Below are positions 1-8,168 of a stretch of DNA of 17,493 nt, one piece after another. Both the position numbers and the translations under genes were made by a program. Source of the DNA: an uncultured bacterium (GTDB lineage: Bacteria; CAIJMQ01); the NCBI GenBank assembly GCA_903821905.1, contig CAIJMQ010000055.1, positions 1-17,493 of the forward strand. Direction: 5' to 3'. Positions within the stretch are counted from its first letter, which is position 1. Each line of letters begins with the position of its first letter. The notes under the pieces were generated by a model that had not been told where the DNA came from, ran no database searches, and saw nothing but the letters and a program-made list of their open reading frames with translations.

Positions 1-1226
1 AGTGTATATGCGCTCTCTTCATGTTGTGTAATATCCAGACCTATAACTTCTTCTTCATCTGATACTCTTAATCCAATAAAAGCATCTATAATTTTTAATA
101 AGAGAAAGGTAACGACCATAGAATATATCATGACGGCAAATACTCCTATTATCTGCGTTACGAACTGTGCTGCGTTTCCGAATAATAAACCGTTATTTCC
201 GGCTGAGTTAATTATTTTTTGGGCAAATATACCTGTAGCCAAAGCTCCGACGGTTCCACCTACACCGTGGACACCAAAGGCATCAAGACTGTCGTCATAG
301 CTGAGTTTTAATTTTATTACCGCAACGGCCGTATAACATACTATTCCCACTATGATGCCTATGAATATAGAAGATATAGGCGAAACGAAGCCCGAAGCGG
401 GCGTTATCGCAACAAGACCTGCAACGGCGCCTGTCGCTCCACCAAGTAACGTTGGTTTCCCTGTAATTTTCCATTCAATTAACATCCAGGTGAGTGCAGC
501 AGTTGCAGCTGCCGTATTGGTTGCTATAAATGCCGAAACTGCCAGTCCATTTGCTGCAAGTGCACTGCCTGCATTGAAACCAAACCATCCGAACCAAAGC
601 AGACATGCACCGAGCACGACCAAGGGCAAGTTATGCGGAGGCATGGGTTCCCTGCCATATCCTCTTCTTTTACCAAGGAATAAAGCACATACCAATGCAG
701 ATATTCCAGATGAAACATGAACAACTGTGCCTCCTGCGAAATCCAATGCGCCCATATTCCTAAGCCAACCGCCAGCTCCCCATACCCAATGGCAAATCGG
801 GTCATATACAAGAGTCGCCCATAATAATGTGAAGATTACATAACCAGAAAACTTCATTCTTTCTGCATATGCTCCCGTAATGAGCCCGGGAGTTATCACA
901 GCGAACATCATCTGATATGCCATGAATAACAGGTGTGGTATAGTAGCGGCATAATCGGGATTGGGAACCATGCCGACACCTTTTAACCCAATCCAGGCAA
1001 GGCTTCCTATGATATGACCTTTATCGGGTCCAAACGATAAACTATAACCCCAGAGTATCCACTGAATGCTTATTAAGCACAGTACAAAAAATGACTGCAT
1101 CATAGTCGCCAAAACATTCTTCCGCCGGACAAGTCCTCCATAGAAGAAAGCGAGTCCCGGCGCAGTCATCAGCATAACCAGTGCTGTTGACATTAACATC
1201 CATGCTACATCACCTGAATTTATCAT
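1..1226 (-). CDS. amt: Ammonium transporter Amt (3' end outside window)
   Basis: Amt/MEP/Rh-family channel that moves ammonium/ammonia across the inner membrane. Reading from the ATG at 1226, 408 codons are visible and no stop is reached before the window edge. The last residues (GLDITQHEESAYT) match the usual conserved Amt tail, so only a few residues are probably missing. The start MINSGDVAWMLM is followed by the typical APGLAFFYGGLVRRKNVL first-helix region. FAVITPGLITGAYAERMKF, the pore histidine in GGTVVHVSSG and the second in DAFGVHGVGG are all present. Multiple hydrophobic segments fit an 11-helix Amt. No cleavable signal peptide is apparent. A good Shine-Dalgarno (AAGGAGA) precedes the ATG. 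It lies downstream of gdhA and a small sigma factor on the same strand; a PII gene (glnK/glnB), often the partner, may lie past the left edge. Family identity is very secure. Confidence 0.97.
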   Translation of the reverse strand, partial: MINSGDVAWMLMSTALVMLMTAPGLAFFYGGLVRRKNVLATMMQSFFVLCLISIQWILWGYSLSFGPDKGHIIGSLAWIGLKGVGMVPNPDYAATIPHLLFMAYQMMFAVITPGLITGAYAERMKFSGYVIFTLLWATLVYDPICHWVWGAGGWLRNMGALDFAGGTVVHVSSGISALVCALFLGKRRGYGREPMPPHNLPLVVLGACLLWFGWFGFNAGSALAANGLAVSAFIATNTAAATAALTWMLIEWKITGKPTLLGGATGAVAGLVAITPASGFVSPISSIFIGIIVGIVCYTAVAVIKLKLSYDDSLDAFGVHGVGGTVGALATGIFAQKIINSAGNNGLLFGNAAQFVTQIIGVFAVMIYSMVVTFLLLKIIDAFIGLRVSDEEEVIGLDITQHEESAYT

Positions 1227-1270
1227 GGGTTTCTCCTTATCTTTTTGAATTAATATTTCAAAACTATACA

Positions 1271-1314
1271 AATAAAAAACGTCTTTTTATTCCATTCTTA
1301 GAATTAAAAAGACG
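1271..1314 (-). terminator. Intrinsic-terminator-like hairpin in the amt leader
   Basis: On the minus strand a 14-base arm (CGTCTTTTTAATTC) and a 14-base arm (GGAATAAAAAGACG) pair with one mismatch and one G-T pair around a 7-base loop. TTTTTTATTT follows immediately. It lies 81 bases after the sigma-factor stop and 44 bases before the amt ATG. It may simply end the sigma-gene transcript, or act as an attenuator in front of amt. The 12 bases at its 5' edge are nearly identical to those at the hairpin before the sigma gene. Confidence 0.75.
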
Positions 1315-1394
1315 CCTATGTCTGAACAACCTAAAACATTAAAGTCGTTCTTTATCTCACTTCTGCGTGTTCAACATATATAAGTAAAAATACA

Positions 1395-1907
1395 TTATTT
1401 TTGGTAACCCTTTCCCCGCCATTTTTTTATTATGTTTTTTTTATGTTTTATGACCATAACATGTGAACAGTCCATTTCTTTTGCTATTTCCCGAACGGTG
1501 TATCCTTTAAGCAAACAAGAGAATACCATTTGTTCTTTGTCGCTTAGTCCTATGCTTTTTATTTCATCGACCGTAAGTTTATAATCTATGTCTGATTCGA
1601 GGTTTGTTTTATTGTCTTCAAGAATATCGCCCAATGTTATACTCCCGGGAGATATTAGTTTATCAAGACTTGAAAGAGGTGCCTTGGGTCTTCCTTTTCT
1701 TAAGAAATTCTGCAGGTGAAATTCACATGCTTTAATAACATATGCTTCATTTATACCTATAGGTAGTCCGTTTGCGTAATTCTGCCACAAGTAAAGGCAC
1801 ATTTCTTGATAAAGGTCTTTCTCGTCGTAAAAACCATATAGTAGATGTTTTCTTGCAATATACTTAAGCGCAGGCGTTATTTTCTCCAGCAATATTCTGA
1901 AATCCAT
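1395..1907 (-). CDS. Small sigma-70-family RNA polymerase sigma factor
   Basis: A 170-residue sigma-70-like protein with two recognisable parts. Residues about 10-75 resemble region 2: YDEKDLYQEMCLYLWQNY is the core-binding helix pattern, followed by AYVIKACEFHLQNFLRKGRPK. Residues about 110-165 resemble region 4, with the helix-turn-helix GYTVREIAKEMDCSHVMVIKHKKN. Regions 1 and 3 are absent, as in ECF-type factors, but I cannot assign it to a named ECF group. No anti-sigma gene is adjacent. The ATG at 1907 has a Shine-Dalgarno GGAG about 8 bases upstream. It sits between gdhA and amt on one strand, suggesting a role linked to nitrogen supply; that role is inference. It might instead be a sigma-like DNA-binding regulator that does not bind core polymerase. 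Confidence 0.85.
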   Translation of the reverse strand: MDFRILLEKITPALKYIARKHLLYGFYDEKDLYQEMCLYLWQNYANGLPIGINEAYVIKACEFHLQNFLRKGRPKAPLSSLDKLISPGSITLGDILEDNKTNLESDIDYKLTVDEIKSIGLSDKEQMVFSCLLKGYTVREIAKEMDCSHVMVIKHKKNIIKKWRGKGYQK

Positions 1908-1932
1908 CTTTTATCTCCATCCAATAAATAAG

Positions 1933-1972
1933 AAAGGCGTCCTATTCCAGCATAGTGGTATAGAACGCCTTT
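1933..1972 (-). terminator. Long stem-loop between gdhA and the sigma gene
   Basis: On the minus strand AAAGGCGTTCTATACC pairs with GGAATAGGACGCCTTT around an 8-base loop: 16 positions with one mismatch and one G-T pair. It is followed by a weak, interrupted T-tract (CTTATTTATT), so it is a less certain terminator than its two neighbours. It could end the gdhA transcript, protect its 3' end, or be a leader element of the sigma gene. A possible -10 (TATAAG) lies two bases before the stem. Its 5' edge carries AGACAAAGGCGT, matching AGACATAGGCGT at the amt hairpin. Confidence 0.65.
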
Positions 1973-2009
1973 GTCTTATAGTACTAACTTTGTACTTTTT
2001 CAGTATTTT

Positions 2010-3450
<1,441 letters not shown>

Positions 3451-3465
3451 TAAAATTCCAAAACT

Positions 3466-3471
3466 ATTATA
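3466..3471 (-). promoter_or_regulatory. -10 element of the probable gdhA promoter
   Basis: TATAAT on the minus strand. No good -35 is seen at 16-18 bp (CAAGTT-like at 18), so it may need an activator. Transcription would begin near 3459, placing the leader hairpin within the first roughly 45 nucleotides of RNA. The stretch 3348-3690, which has no gene, holds this promoter, the hairpin, the gdhA ribosome binding site and the divergent plus-strand promoter. Confidence 0.5.
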
Positions 3472-3626
3472 CCATAAAAAATAACAGAACTTGATGGAAT
3501 TTTTCAAAAAGTGGAGAAATTCTTAAATTTAACTATGGATATAATAAGATATTACGTCAAGGTTATTCTTAATAAAAGACCTGTAAAGAAATTTTTGTAA
3601 CAATATTCCCTTTTAGAATTTTGATG

Positions 3627-3635
3627 TGTTATAAT
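3627..3635 (+). promoter_or_regulatory. Extended -10 promoter of the DUF6982/MshEN gene
   Basis: TGTTATAAT fits an extended -10 (TGn-TATAAT). The 17-bp-spaced -35 position is poor, which is common with extended -10 promoters. Transcription would start near 3642, giving a leader of about 48 bases. Confidence 0.55.
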
Positions 3636-3655
3636 GACGCGACAACTGGTGACAA

Positions 3656-3686
3656 GCTTAGACCATAACATTTACATAATCTAAGC
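3656..3686 (+). promoter_or_regulatory. Leader stem-loop next to the start codon
   Basis: GCTTAGA (3656-3662) and TCTAAGC (3680-3686) are perfect inverted repeats with a 17-base loop, ending 4 bases before the ATG at 3691. The gene has no clear Shine-Dalgarno sequence. The stem could restrain or position initiation, but it may be chance in AT-rich DNA. Confidence 0.4.
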
Positions 3687-3690
3687 AAAG

Positions 3691-4725
3691 ATGCACCAAG
3701 TTATAATTAAATTTTTAGACGGAGAAGAAAAAACAGGGGACTTGTTCAGTTTTAATATGGACTTCCCCGTGTTTTATTTGCAAGTTAAAAACGACAAAGG
3801 TGAAACCGAAAATCAGCCGATCAAGGTAGATTCGGTTAAACAGATTTTCTTTCTTAAAAAACCCGGGAAAGATCCCTCCTTTCTCCATAAAGAAACAATA
3901 GACCAATCTGTCTACGCAGGTGTATTGCCGTACAAATTGGTAGTAGAACTCAAAGACGGACAGATAATTGACGGTTCTACTAACAAATACCATCCTAAAG
4001 ATAAAGGTTTCTTTGTAGTGTCCCTAAATCCTGCGGATAAGAACGAACGTATTTATATTAATGCTGAAGCCGTAAAAGATGTTGACTGTAAAAGACTGTT
4101 AGGGAAGAAGTTGATAGACCAAAACAAGATTACTGTCGAAGAGGTGGAAGAATCTTTTAGGCAGCAGAGACATGAAAAAGAAAAGAAGACCGAAGAGAAA
4201 GAAGAAATTGATATTTCTTTGCCAAAAGGATTTACTATAACTAAAGATAAAGGTAAGGAATTAGAAAGAAAACCATTAGAAGAAATAAAATTTAGACCTC
4301 TTGGAGAAATTATTTGCGAAGCTGGGTATATAACTTCTAAGCAATTGGAAGTTGCTATCGATGCACAAAAGAAACAAAAGAATAAAAAGTTAGGGCAGGT
4401 TCTCGTAGACCTTAAGTATGTTACTCCTACTGATATCTGTGTTGCTTTAGCGAGCCAGTTCCATCTGCCATGGGTGGATCTATCCAGCATAAATATAAGA
4501 AAAGACATAGCTACTATTCTTCCTGAAGACGTGGTAAGAAAATTAGTGATAATCCCTGTGGAGAAAAGAGAAGATATACTTGTAGTGGCTACTTCCCAAC
4601 CTCAAGATCACGCCATTATAGGAATGCAGGCAAGTAAATATACTTCTCTAATAGTTGAGTTAGTAATAGCTTACTATGATTACATACAATCTGCTATAAA
4701 TAATTATTTCCCTCCTAAAAAGTAG
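3691..4725 (+). CDS. DUF6982-repeat protein with C-terminal MshEN (GspE N-terminal-like) domain
   Basis: A 344-residue protein without signal peptide or clear membrane helix. Residues 1-57 and about 80-132 look like two copies of a beta-rich module (VIIKFLDGEEKTG...FYLQ and LVVELKDGQIIDG...FFVV), resembling DUF6982. A charged, probably coiled linker (about 153-200) follows. Residues 202-340 resemble the MshEN/T2SSE_N domain found at the N-terminus of type II secretion and type IV pilus ATPases: PLGEIICEAGYITSKQLEVA and LGQVLVDLKYVTPTDICVAL, each ending in Q, then FHLPWVDL. No ATPase domain follows. In MshE this motif pair binds cyclic di-GMP, but here the leading Arg of RLG is P203 and K233, and the second motif has K242 in place of Gly, so binding is uncertain. 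It may be a pilus/secretion regulator or adaptor. An MBL hydrolase follows after 84 bases. Confidence 0.8.
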   Translation: MHQVIIKFLDGEEKTGDLFSFNMDFPVFYLQVKNDKGETENQPIKVDSVKQIFFLKKPGKDPSFLHKETIDQSVYAGVLPYKLVVELKDGQIIDGSTNKYHPKDKGFFVVSLNPADKNERIYINAEAVKDVDCKRLLGKKLIDQNKITVEEVEESFRQQRHEKEKKTEEKEEIDISLPKGFTITKDKGKELERKPLEEIKFRPLGEIICEAGYITSKQLEVAIDAQKKQKNKKLGQVLVDLKYVTPTDICVALASQFHLPWVDLSSINIRKDIATILPEDVVRKLVIIPVEKREDILVVATSQPQDHAIIGMQASKYTSLIVELVIAYYDYIQSAINNYFPPKK

Positions 4726-4809
4726 TTTTCTATTCTACTTGCAGATAGAAGTGCAGTAATGTTATTATTTACGGCATTTTATTAATTTAACCATAAAAAA
4801 GGATTTGAA

Positions 4810-5649
4810 ATGATTATTAAATGTTGGGGAGCAAGGGGCTCAATACCAGTTTCAGGCAAGGAATATGTCAAGTATGGAGGAGCTACTACTTGCATAGAAG
4901 TAAGGACTAAGAATGATGAAGTAATTATAATTGATGCAGGCAGTGGTATTAGAAAATTAGGCAAGAAACTATTACAAGAAGGGAAGAACAACTATAGTAT
5001 TATATTTACTCATGCGCATTGGGACCATCTTTTAGGATTTCCGTTTTTCCAACCCATATATACTAAAGGAACACATATAAGAATGTATGGTTATCCGTTT
5101 GCGCAGAAATCTATAAAAGAACTAATCAAAATATCAATGACTCCTCCTTACTTTCCTGTAAATTTTGACGATATCAAAGCGGAAATCTCATACCACGAAG
5201 CATTAAAAGAAAAGTTCCATATTGATTCTGTTGCTATTGTCCCGATATCATTAAACCATCCTAATGGCGGGTTAGGTTATAAGCTAATAGAAGATAATAA
5301 ATGTTTTATTTTTCTTACTGATAACGAATTAACCTTTAAACATCCCAGCGGTCTTAATTATAAAGATTATCTGGATTTTTCGTCCGGAGCCGACATTCTT
5401 GTGCATGACTCGGAATATACGGAAGAAGACTATAAGACAAAAAAAGGATGGGGGCACACTATTTATAAAGATGCTCTAAAATTAGCTTTGGGAGCTAAGG
5501 TGAAAAAATTCGGGCTGTTCCATCATAATCAAGACAGAACAGATAAAGATTTAGATAAAATTGTCCGGGATTGCGAGCAGATAACTAAGCACAACAAAAG
5601 TAATTTAAAATGTTTTGCTGTTTACGAAGAAATGCAGATTAAGCTTTAA
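4810..5649 (+). CDS. MBL-fold metallohydrolase (phosphodiesterase-like)
   Basis: A 279-residue metallo-beta-lactamase-fold hydrolase with a dinuclear metal site. The motif THAHWDH gives metal ligands H68, H70, D72 and H73; later ligands are probably the His in SLNHPNGG, the Asp in FLTDNE and the His pair in FGLFHHNQD. The start MIIKCWGARGSIPVSG and YGGATTCIEV are typical of the PhnP / class II cyclic-phosphodiesterase-like branch. Members act on cyclic or ester phosphates, but no substrate can be assigned here. AAGGA lies just upstream of the ATG. It may share a transcript with the preceding MshEN gene; if so, a nucleotide-signalling link is possible but speculative. It converges on gmhA with a 10-base gap. 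Confidence 0.85.
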   Translation: MIIKCWGARGSIPVSGKEYVKYGGATTCIEVRTKNDEVIIIDAGSGIRKLGKKLLQEGKNNYSIIFTHAHWDHLLGFPFFQPIYTKGTHIRMYGYPFAQKSIKELIKISMTPPYFPVNFDDIKAEISYHEALKEKFHIDSVAIVPISLNHPNGGLGYKLIEDNKCFIFLTDNELTFKHPSGLNYKDYLDFSSGADILVHDSEYTEEDYKTKKGWGHTIYKDALKLALGAKVKKFGLFHHNQDRTDKDLDKIVRDCEQITKHNKSNLKCFAVYEEMQIKL

Positions 5650-5659
5650 ATAAAGCCTC

Positions 5660-6295
5660 TTACTCTTCAAAAAACATATCTTCCACCGCATAGCATATCG
5701 CATGATATATAGGAACGTGATATTCCTGAATTAAACGAGTCTCTTCTTCAGGTGCACATATCGTCACATCGCAAATTTTCTTAAGTTCTCCTCCACTTTT
5801 TCCCGTCAAAGCGATTGTTTTTATTCCAAGCACTTTGGCTAATTTGCAAGCATTGACAACATTTTTGGCTTTACCGGAAGCAGAGAGTGCTATTAGTACA
5901 TCTCTTTGTTTCCCCAGCCCCAGTAGTTGTTGAGCAAAGGTGAAGTTCGGATTCTTATCATTATTAAATGCTGTTGTAAAAGATATATGAGAAGTTAGTG
6001 AGATTGCAGGCAGAGAACCTTGAAGATTATCGCAGATTTCCTTGGCTTCTCTCGGATAAATTGTGCCTACCTTTTTCCTAAATTCAGAGGATATTTTTCT
6101 CTTTTTACAAAAACCTTTAAGTAATTCACCAACAATATGTTCTGCATCAGCCGCACTTCCGCCGTTGCCGCAAGTGATTATTTTATTGCCTTTCTTATAA
6201 CACGCTTTTATTATCTCTATAGCCGAACCTATATCCTTTTTGCAGGAGATAAGATTTGGATAACGTTTATATAATTTTTCAATCTCAGCGCTCAT
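5660..6295 (-). CDS. gmhA: Sedoheptulose-7-phosphate isomerase (GmhA-type SIS protein)
   Basis: A 211-residue SIS-domain sugar-phosphate isomerase, most like GmhA, which converts sedoheptulose 7-phosphate to D-glycero-D-manno-heptose 7-phosphate for heptose in surface glycans. Visible are TCGNGGSAADAEHIVGELL, LPAISLTSHISFTTAFNND, FAQQLLGLGKQRDVLIALSASG, TGKSGGELKKICD and the C-terminal RLIQEYHVPIYH. Conserved E57 and H193 correspond by motif to the E. coli active-site Glu and His. About 25 residues between GELLKGF and LPAIS are extra relative to the E. coli enzyme. No other heptose gene is in the window, so a different sugar substrate is possible. The ATG at 6295 is chosen because a promoter ends 7 bases upstream; a TTG start at 6331 would lie inside that promoter's -35. 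Confidence 0.82.
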   Translation of the reverse strand: MSAEIEKLYKRYPNLISCKKDIGSAIEIIKACYKKGNKIITCGNGGSAADAEHIVGELLKGFCKKRKISSEFRKKVGTIYPREAKEICDNLQGSLPAISLTSHISFTTAFNNDKNPNFTFAQQLLGLGKQRDVLIALSASGKAKNVVNACKLAKVLGIKTIALTGKSGGELKKICDVTICAPEEETRLIQEYHVPIYHAICYAVEDMFFEE

Positions 6296-6302
6296 AATTG
6301 TT

Positions 6303-6331
6303 ATGATAACCCGAAAATTTTTATATTGCAA
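6303..6331 (-). promoter_or_regulatory. gmhA promoter placing the start site at the ATG
   Basis: On the minus strand: -35 TTGCAA (6326-6331), 17-bp spacer, -10 TATCAT (6303-6308), then 7 bases to ATG at 6295. There is no Shine-Dalgarno, so the mRNA is probably leaderless. Confidence 0.6.
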
Positions 6332-6364
6332 ATATTCTCTGAAAATCTAAACTTTATATTGGAT

Positions 6365-6393
6365 TTTAGACGTGTTTGGGATTATGATATAAG
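6365..6393 (+). promoter_or_regulatory. Probable promoter of the tRNA-Arg gene
   Basis: TTTAGA (6365-6370), 17 bp, TATAAG (6388-6393). Transcription would start near 6400, about 13 bases before the mature tRNA 5' end. Confidence 0.45.
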
Positions 6394-6412
6394 ACAGTTG
6401 CAAGAGAAACCT

Positions 6413-6486
6413 GTCCCCATAGCTCAATTGGATAGAGCGATGGACTTCGGATCCATAGGTTGGAGGTTCAACTCCTCCTGGGGACA
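6413..6486 (+). tRNA. tRNA-Arg (anticodon TCG)
   Basis: A full cloverleaf can be drawn. The acceptor stem is GTCCCCA with TGGGGAC, discriminator A6486. The D-arm is GCTC/GAGC, the anticodon stem ATGGA/TCCAT with loop CTTCGGA (anticodon TCG, reading CGA), and the T-arm GGAGG-TTCAACT-CCTCC. The 3' CCA is not encoded (CTG follows), so it must be added by nucleotidyltransferase. A T6 run begins a few bases downstream. Confidence 0.95.
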
Positions 6487-6581
6487 CTGATTTTTTCCCT
6501 CTGACGAAAAAACCATCCCGAAGTGTGCGAAGAAAATTTCGCAAGAGATTTTCAAGCGGTTTACACAAGGGATAAATCAAC

Positions 6582-7214
6582 TTATAACTGCAGCAATTCT
6601 TTTACCTTATCTACGGCAGATGCGGCATCGGGTGCGTAGCCGTCGGCTCCTATTTCATCGGCATATTCTTGAGTAAGAGGTGCTCCTCCAATTATAACTT
6701 TCACTTTATTTCTTATGCCTTCTTTGTTTAGAGAATCAATTATTTCTTTCATTGACGGCATCGTCGTAGTAAGAAGAGCGCTTAGCCCTATCACTTGCGC
6801 GCCTTGTTTTACCGCTTCTATGAATCTTGCTGACGAAACGTCTATCCCTAAGTCATTAATTTCAAAACCGGCTCCTTGAAACATCATTGATACAAGATTT
6901 TTTCCAATATCGTGTAGGTCACCTTTCACAGTGCCGATAGCAATTTTAGCTATTGGTTTTACGCCTGTTTTAACTAAAATAGGTTTTAATACATCCAAAC
7001 CCCTATGCATAGCTCTTGCTGCAATAAGCACTTCAGGAACATAAAATTCATTATTTTTGAATTTTTTCCCGACGATATCCATGCCGGCAATAAGCCCTTC
7101 ATCTAATATTTTCTTAGGGGATATTTTTTCGTCTATTGCCTGCTGAACCATGTTTTTAACATCCTCGGCTTTGCCGCTAATCACGCTTTCTGCTATTTTT
7201 TCTAAATTTATCAT
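6582..7214 (-). CDS. Corrinoid (methyl-B12) carrier protein, MtaC/MtbC/MttC-type
   Basis: A 210-residue cobalamin-binding protein that carries a methyl group between two methyltransferases. Residues 1-85 form the helical cap seen before B12 domains (LDEGLIAGMDIVGKKFKNNEFYVPEVLIAARAM). Residues about 88-210 form the B12-binding Rossmann domain with GDLHDIGKNLV, where H101 is the lower cobalt ligand, then S144 in GLSALLTTTM and GGAP at 175-178. The length and order match methanol, methylamine and related corrinoid proteins. The native methyl donor cannot be told from this sequence, and no partner methyltransferase or corrinoid-activating protein is in the window. GAGG lies before the ATG. It is divergent from ispH. 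Confidence 0.9.
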   Translation of the reverse strand: MINLEKIAESVISGKAEDVKNMVQQAIDEKISPKKILDEGLIAGMDIVGKKFKNNEFYVPEVLIAARAMHRGLDVLKPILVKTGVKPIAKIAIGTVKGDLHDIGKNLVSMMFQGAGFEINDLGIDVSSARFIEAVKQGAQVIGLSALLTTTMPSMKEIIDSLNKEGIRNKVKVIIGGAPLTQEYADEIGADGYAPDAASAVDKVKELLQL

Positions 7215-7231
7215 CTTAATCCTCGTAGAAC

Positions 7232-7260
7232 ATTTTAATTCACCGTCTTCTACTTTACAA
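7232..7260 (-). promoter_or_regulatory. Promoter of the corrinoid-protein gene
   Basis: On the minus strand: -35 TTGTAA (7255-7260), 17 bp, -10 TAAAAT (7232-7237), then 17 bases to the ATG, enough for the GAGG ribosome binding site. Confidence 0.55.
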
Positions 7261-7294
7261 GTTTACCTTGTTAGACAATTTTTCTCTAACGGGG

Positions 7295-7323
7295 TTGACC
7301 AAGTGATTCACTTTCCCTACAAT
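7295..7323 (+). promoter_or_regulatory. ispH promoter placing the start site at the ATG
   Basis: -35 TTGACC (7295-7300), exactly 17 bp, -10 TACAAT (7318-7323). Only 8 bases separate the -10 from the ATG at 7332, so the transcript should begin at or within a base or two of the start codon. Confidence 0.7.
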
Positions 7324-7331
7324 TAAATACA

Positions 7332-8153
7332 ATGAAAGTAATTGTTGCTGAGAATGCTGGGTTTTGTTTCGGTGTAAAGAGAGCTGTGAAAATAGCGTTA
7401 GATGCGTCTAAACGCGGCAAGGTCTATACACTTGGCGCTCTTATACATAACCCGCCGATGGTCCAACAGATGCGAAAGAAAGGAGTTATAGCTGTAAATG
7501 ATTTTGAAGGGCTGGATAACGAGAGAGTCATTATTCCCTCGCACGGAATTTCTCCTTTGGTGCTGAAGAAAATTAAACCAAAAATTATTATTGATGCAAC
7601 TTGTCCGTTTGTAAAAAATGCCCGAGAAGAAGCAGTGAAACTAAGTAAAGGGTGCGACCAATTAATAATAGTCGGAGATAAAAAACACCCTGAAATCCGG
7701 GGTATATTGCCGTTTTTAAAGAGCAACGTTATTGTAGTTAAGGATGCATCTGAAGTTCCAAATAAATCTTTCGGCTACTGCGGGATAATAGCTCAAACCA
7801 CAATGAGCGAGACCATATTTCAGGAAGTTGCTTTAAAAGTATCAAACCGCTCAAAAAGTTTGAAAATAGTAAATACAATCTGTGACGCCACCAGAAAAAG
7901 ACAATCTTCCACACTTAAACTTCTGAAGAATGTTGACGTCATGATAGTAATAGGCGGACATAACAGCGCAAATACCTGCAGGTTGCTGGAATTGTGTCTT
8001 CGGAATAAAAAACTTGCCTTTCAGATTGAAGACGAGACGGAACTAAAGAAGAAATGGTTTAAAAATTGTAAGAAGGTAGGAATAACCGCAGGCGCTTCAA
8101 CTCCTCCTTGGATGATTAAAAGAATTAGGGAGAAGATATTATCTTTAGACTAA
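7332..8153 (+). CDS. ispH: 4-hydroxy-3-methylbut-2-enyl diphosphate reductase
   Basis: IspH (LytB) is the iron-sulfur enzyme that carries out the last MEP-pathway step, reducing HMBPP to IPP and DMAPP in the cytoplasm. It is 273 residues long, within the usual compact bacterial range. The three cluster-binding cysteines are C12 (ENAGFCFGVKRAV), C91 (DATCPFV) and C184 (NTICDATRKRQ). H39 (LIHNP), H71 (SHG), H119/E121 (KKHPEIRG) and T156/T157 (QTTMS) match substrate-contact positions. GGHNSANT is the C-terminal NS-rich motif, with His where many members have another residue. There is no Shine-Dalgarno; the promoter sits directly against the ATG. It converges on the SIR2-like gene with a 15-base gap. 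Confidence 0.96.
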   Translation: MKVIVAENAGFCFGVKRAVKIALDASKRGKVYTLGALIHNPPMVQQMRKKGVIAVNDFEGLDNERVIIPSHGISPLVLKKIKPKIIIDATCPFVKNAREEAVKLSKGCDQLIIVGDKKHPEIRGILPFLKSNVIVVKDASEVPNKSFGYCGIIAQTTMSETIFQEVALKVSNRSKSLKIVNTICDATRKRQSSTLKLLKNVDVMIVIGGHNSANTCRLLELCLRNKKLAFQIEDETELKKKWFKNCKKVGITAGASTPPWMIKRIREKILSLD

Positions 8154-8168
8154 AGATTCGAAACAACT

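Noticed and set aside
352-811. Open frames antisense to or out of frame with amt
   Set aside because: They are shadows of the Amt coding frame, with no domain or ribosome binding site of their own.
1271-1972. ANTAR-type two-hexaloop antiterminator
   Set aside because: Loops are 7-8 bases and lack paired hexaloops with A1 and G4; no ANTAR protein is present.
5642-5655. GCTTT/AAAGC hairpin between the MBL hydrolase and gmhA stops
   Set aside because: A 5-bp stem without a T-tract is too weak to call a terminator.
6296-6331. Upstream TTG start adding 12 residues to GmhA
   Set aside because: The TTG is part of the predicted -35 element and family alignment does not need the extra residues.
6347-6580. 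77-residue open frame on minus containing VEPPTYGSEVHRSIQLSYG
   Set aside because: It is the reverse complement of the tRNA-Arg gene; such peptides are a frequent annotation artefact.
8141-8157. ATCTTTA-GAC-TAAAGAT hairpin at the ispH stop as a terminator
   Set aside because: The stem is AT-only apart from one G-C pair, and no T-tract follows on either strand.
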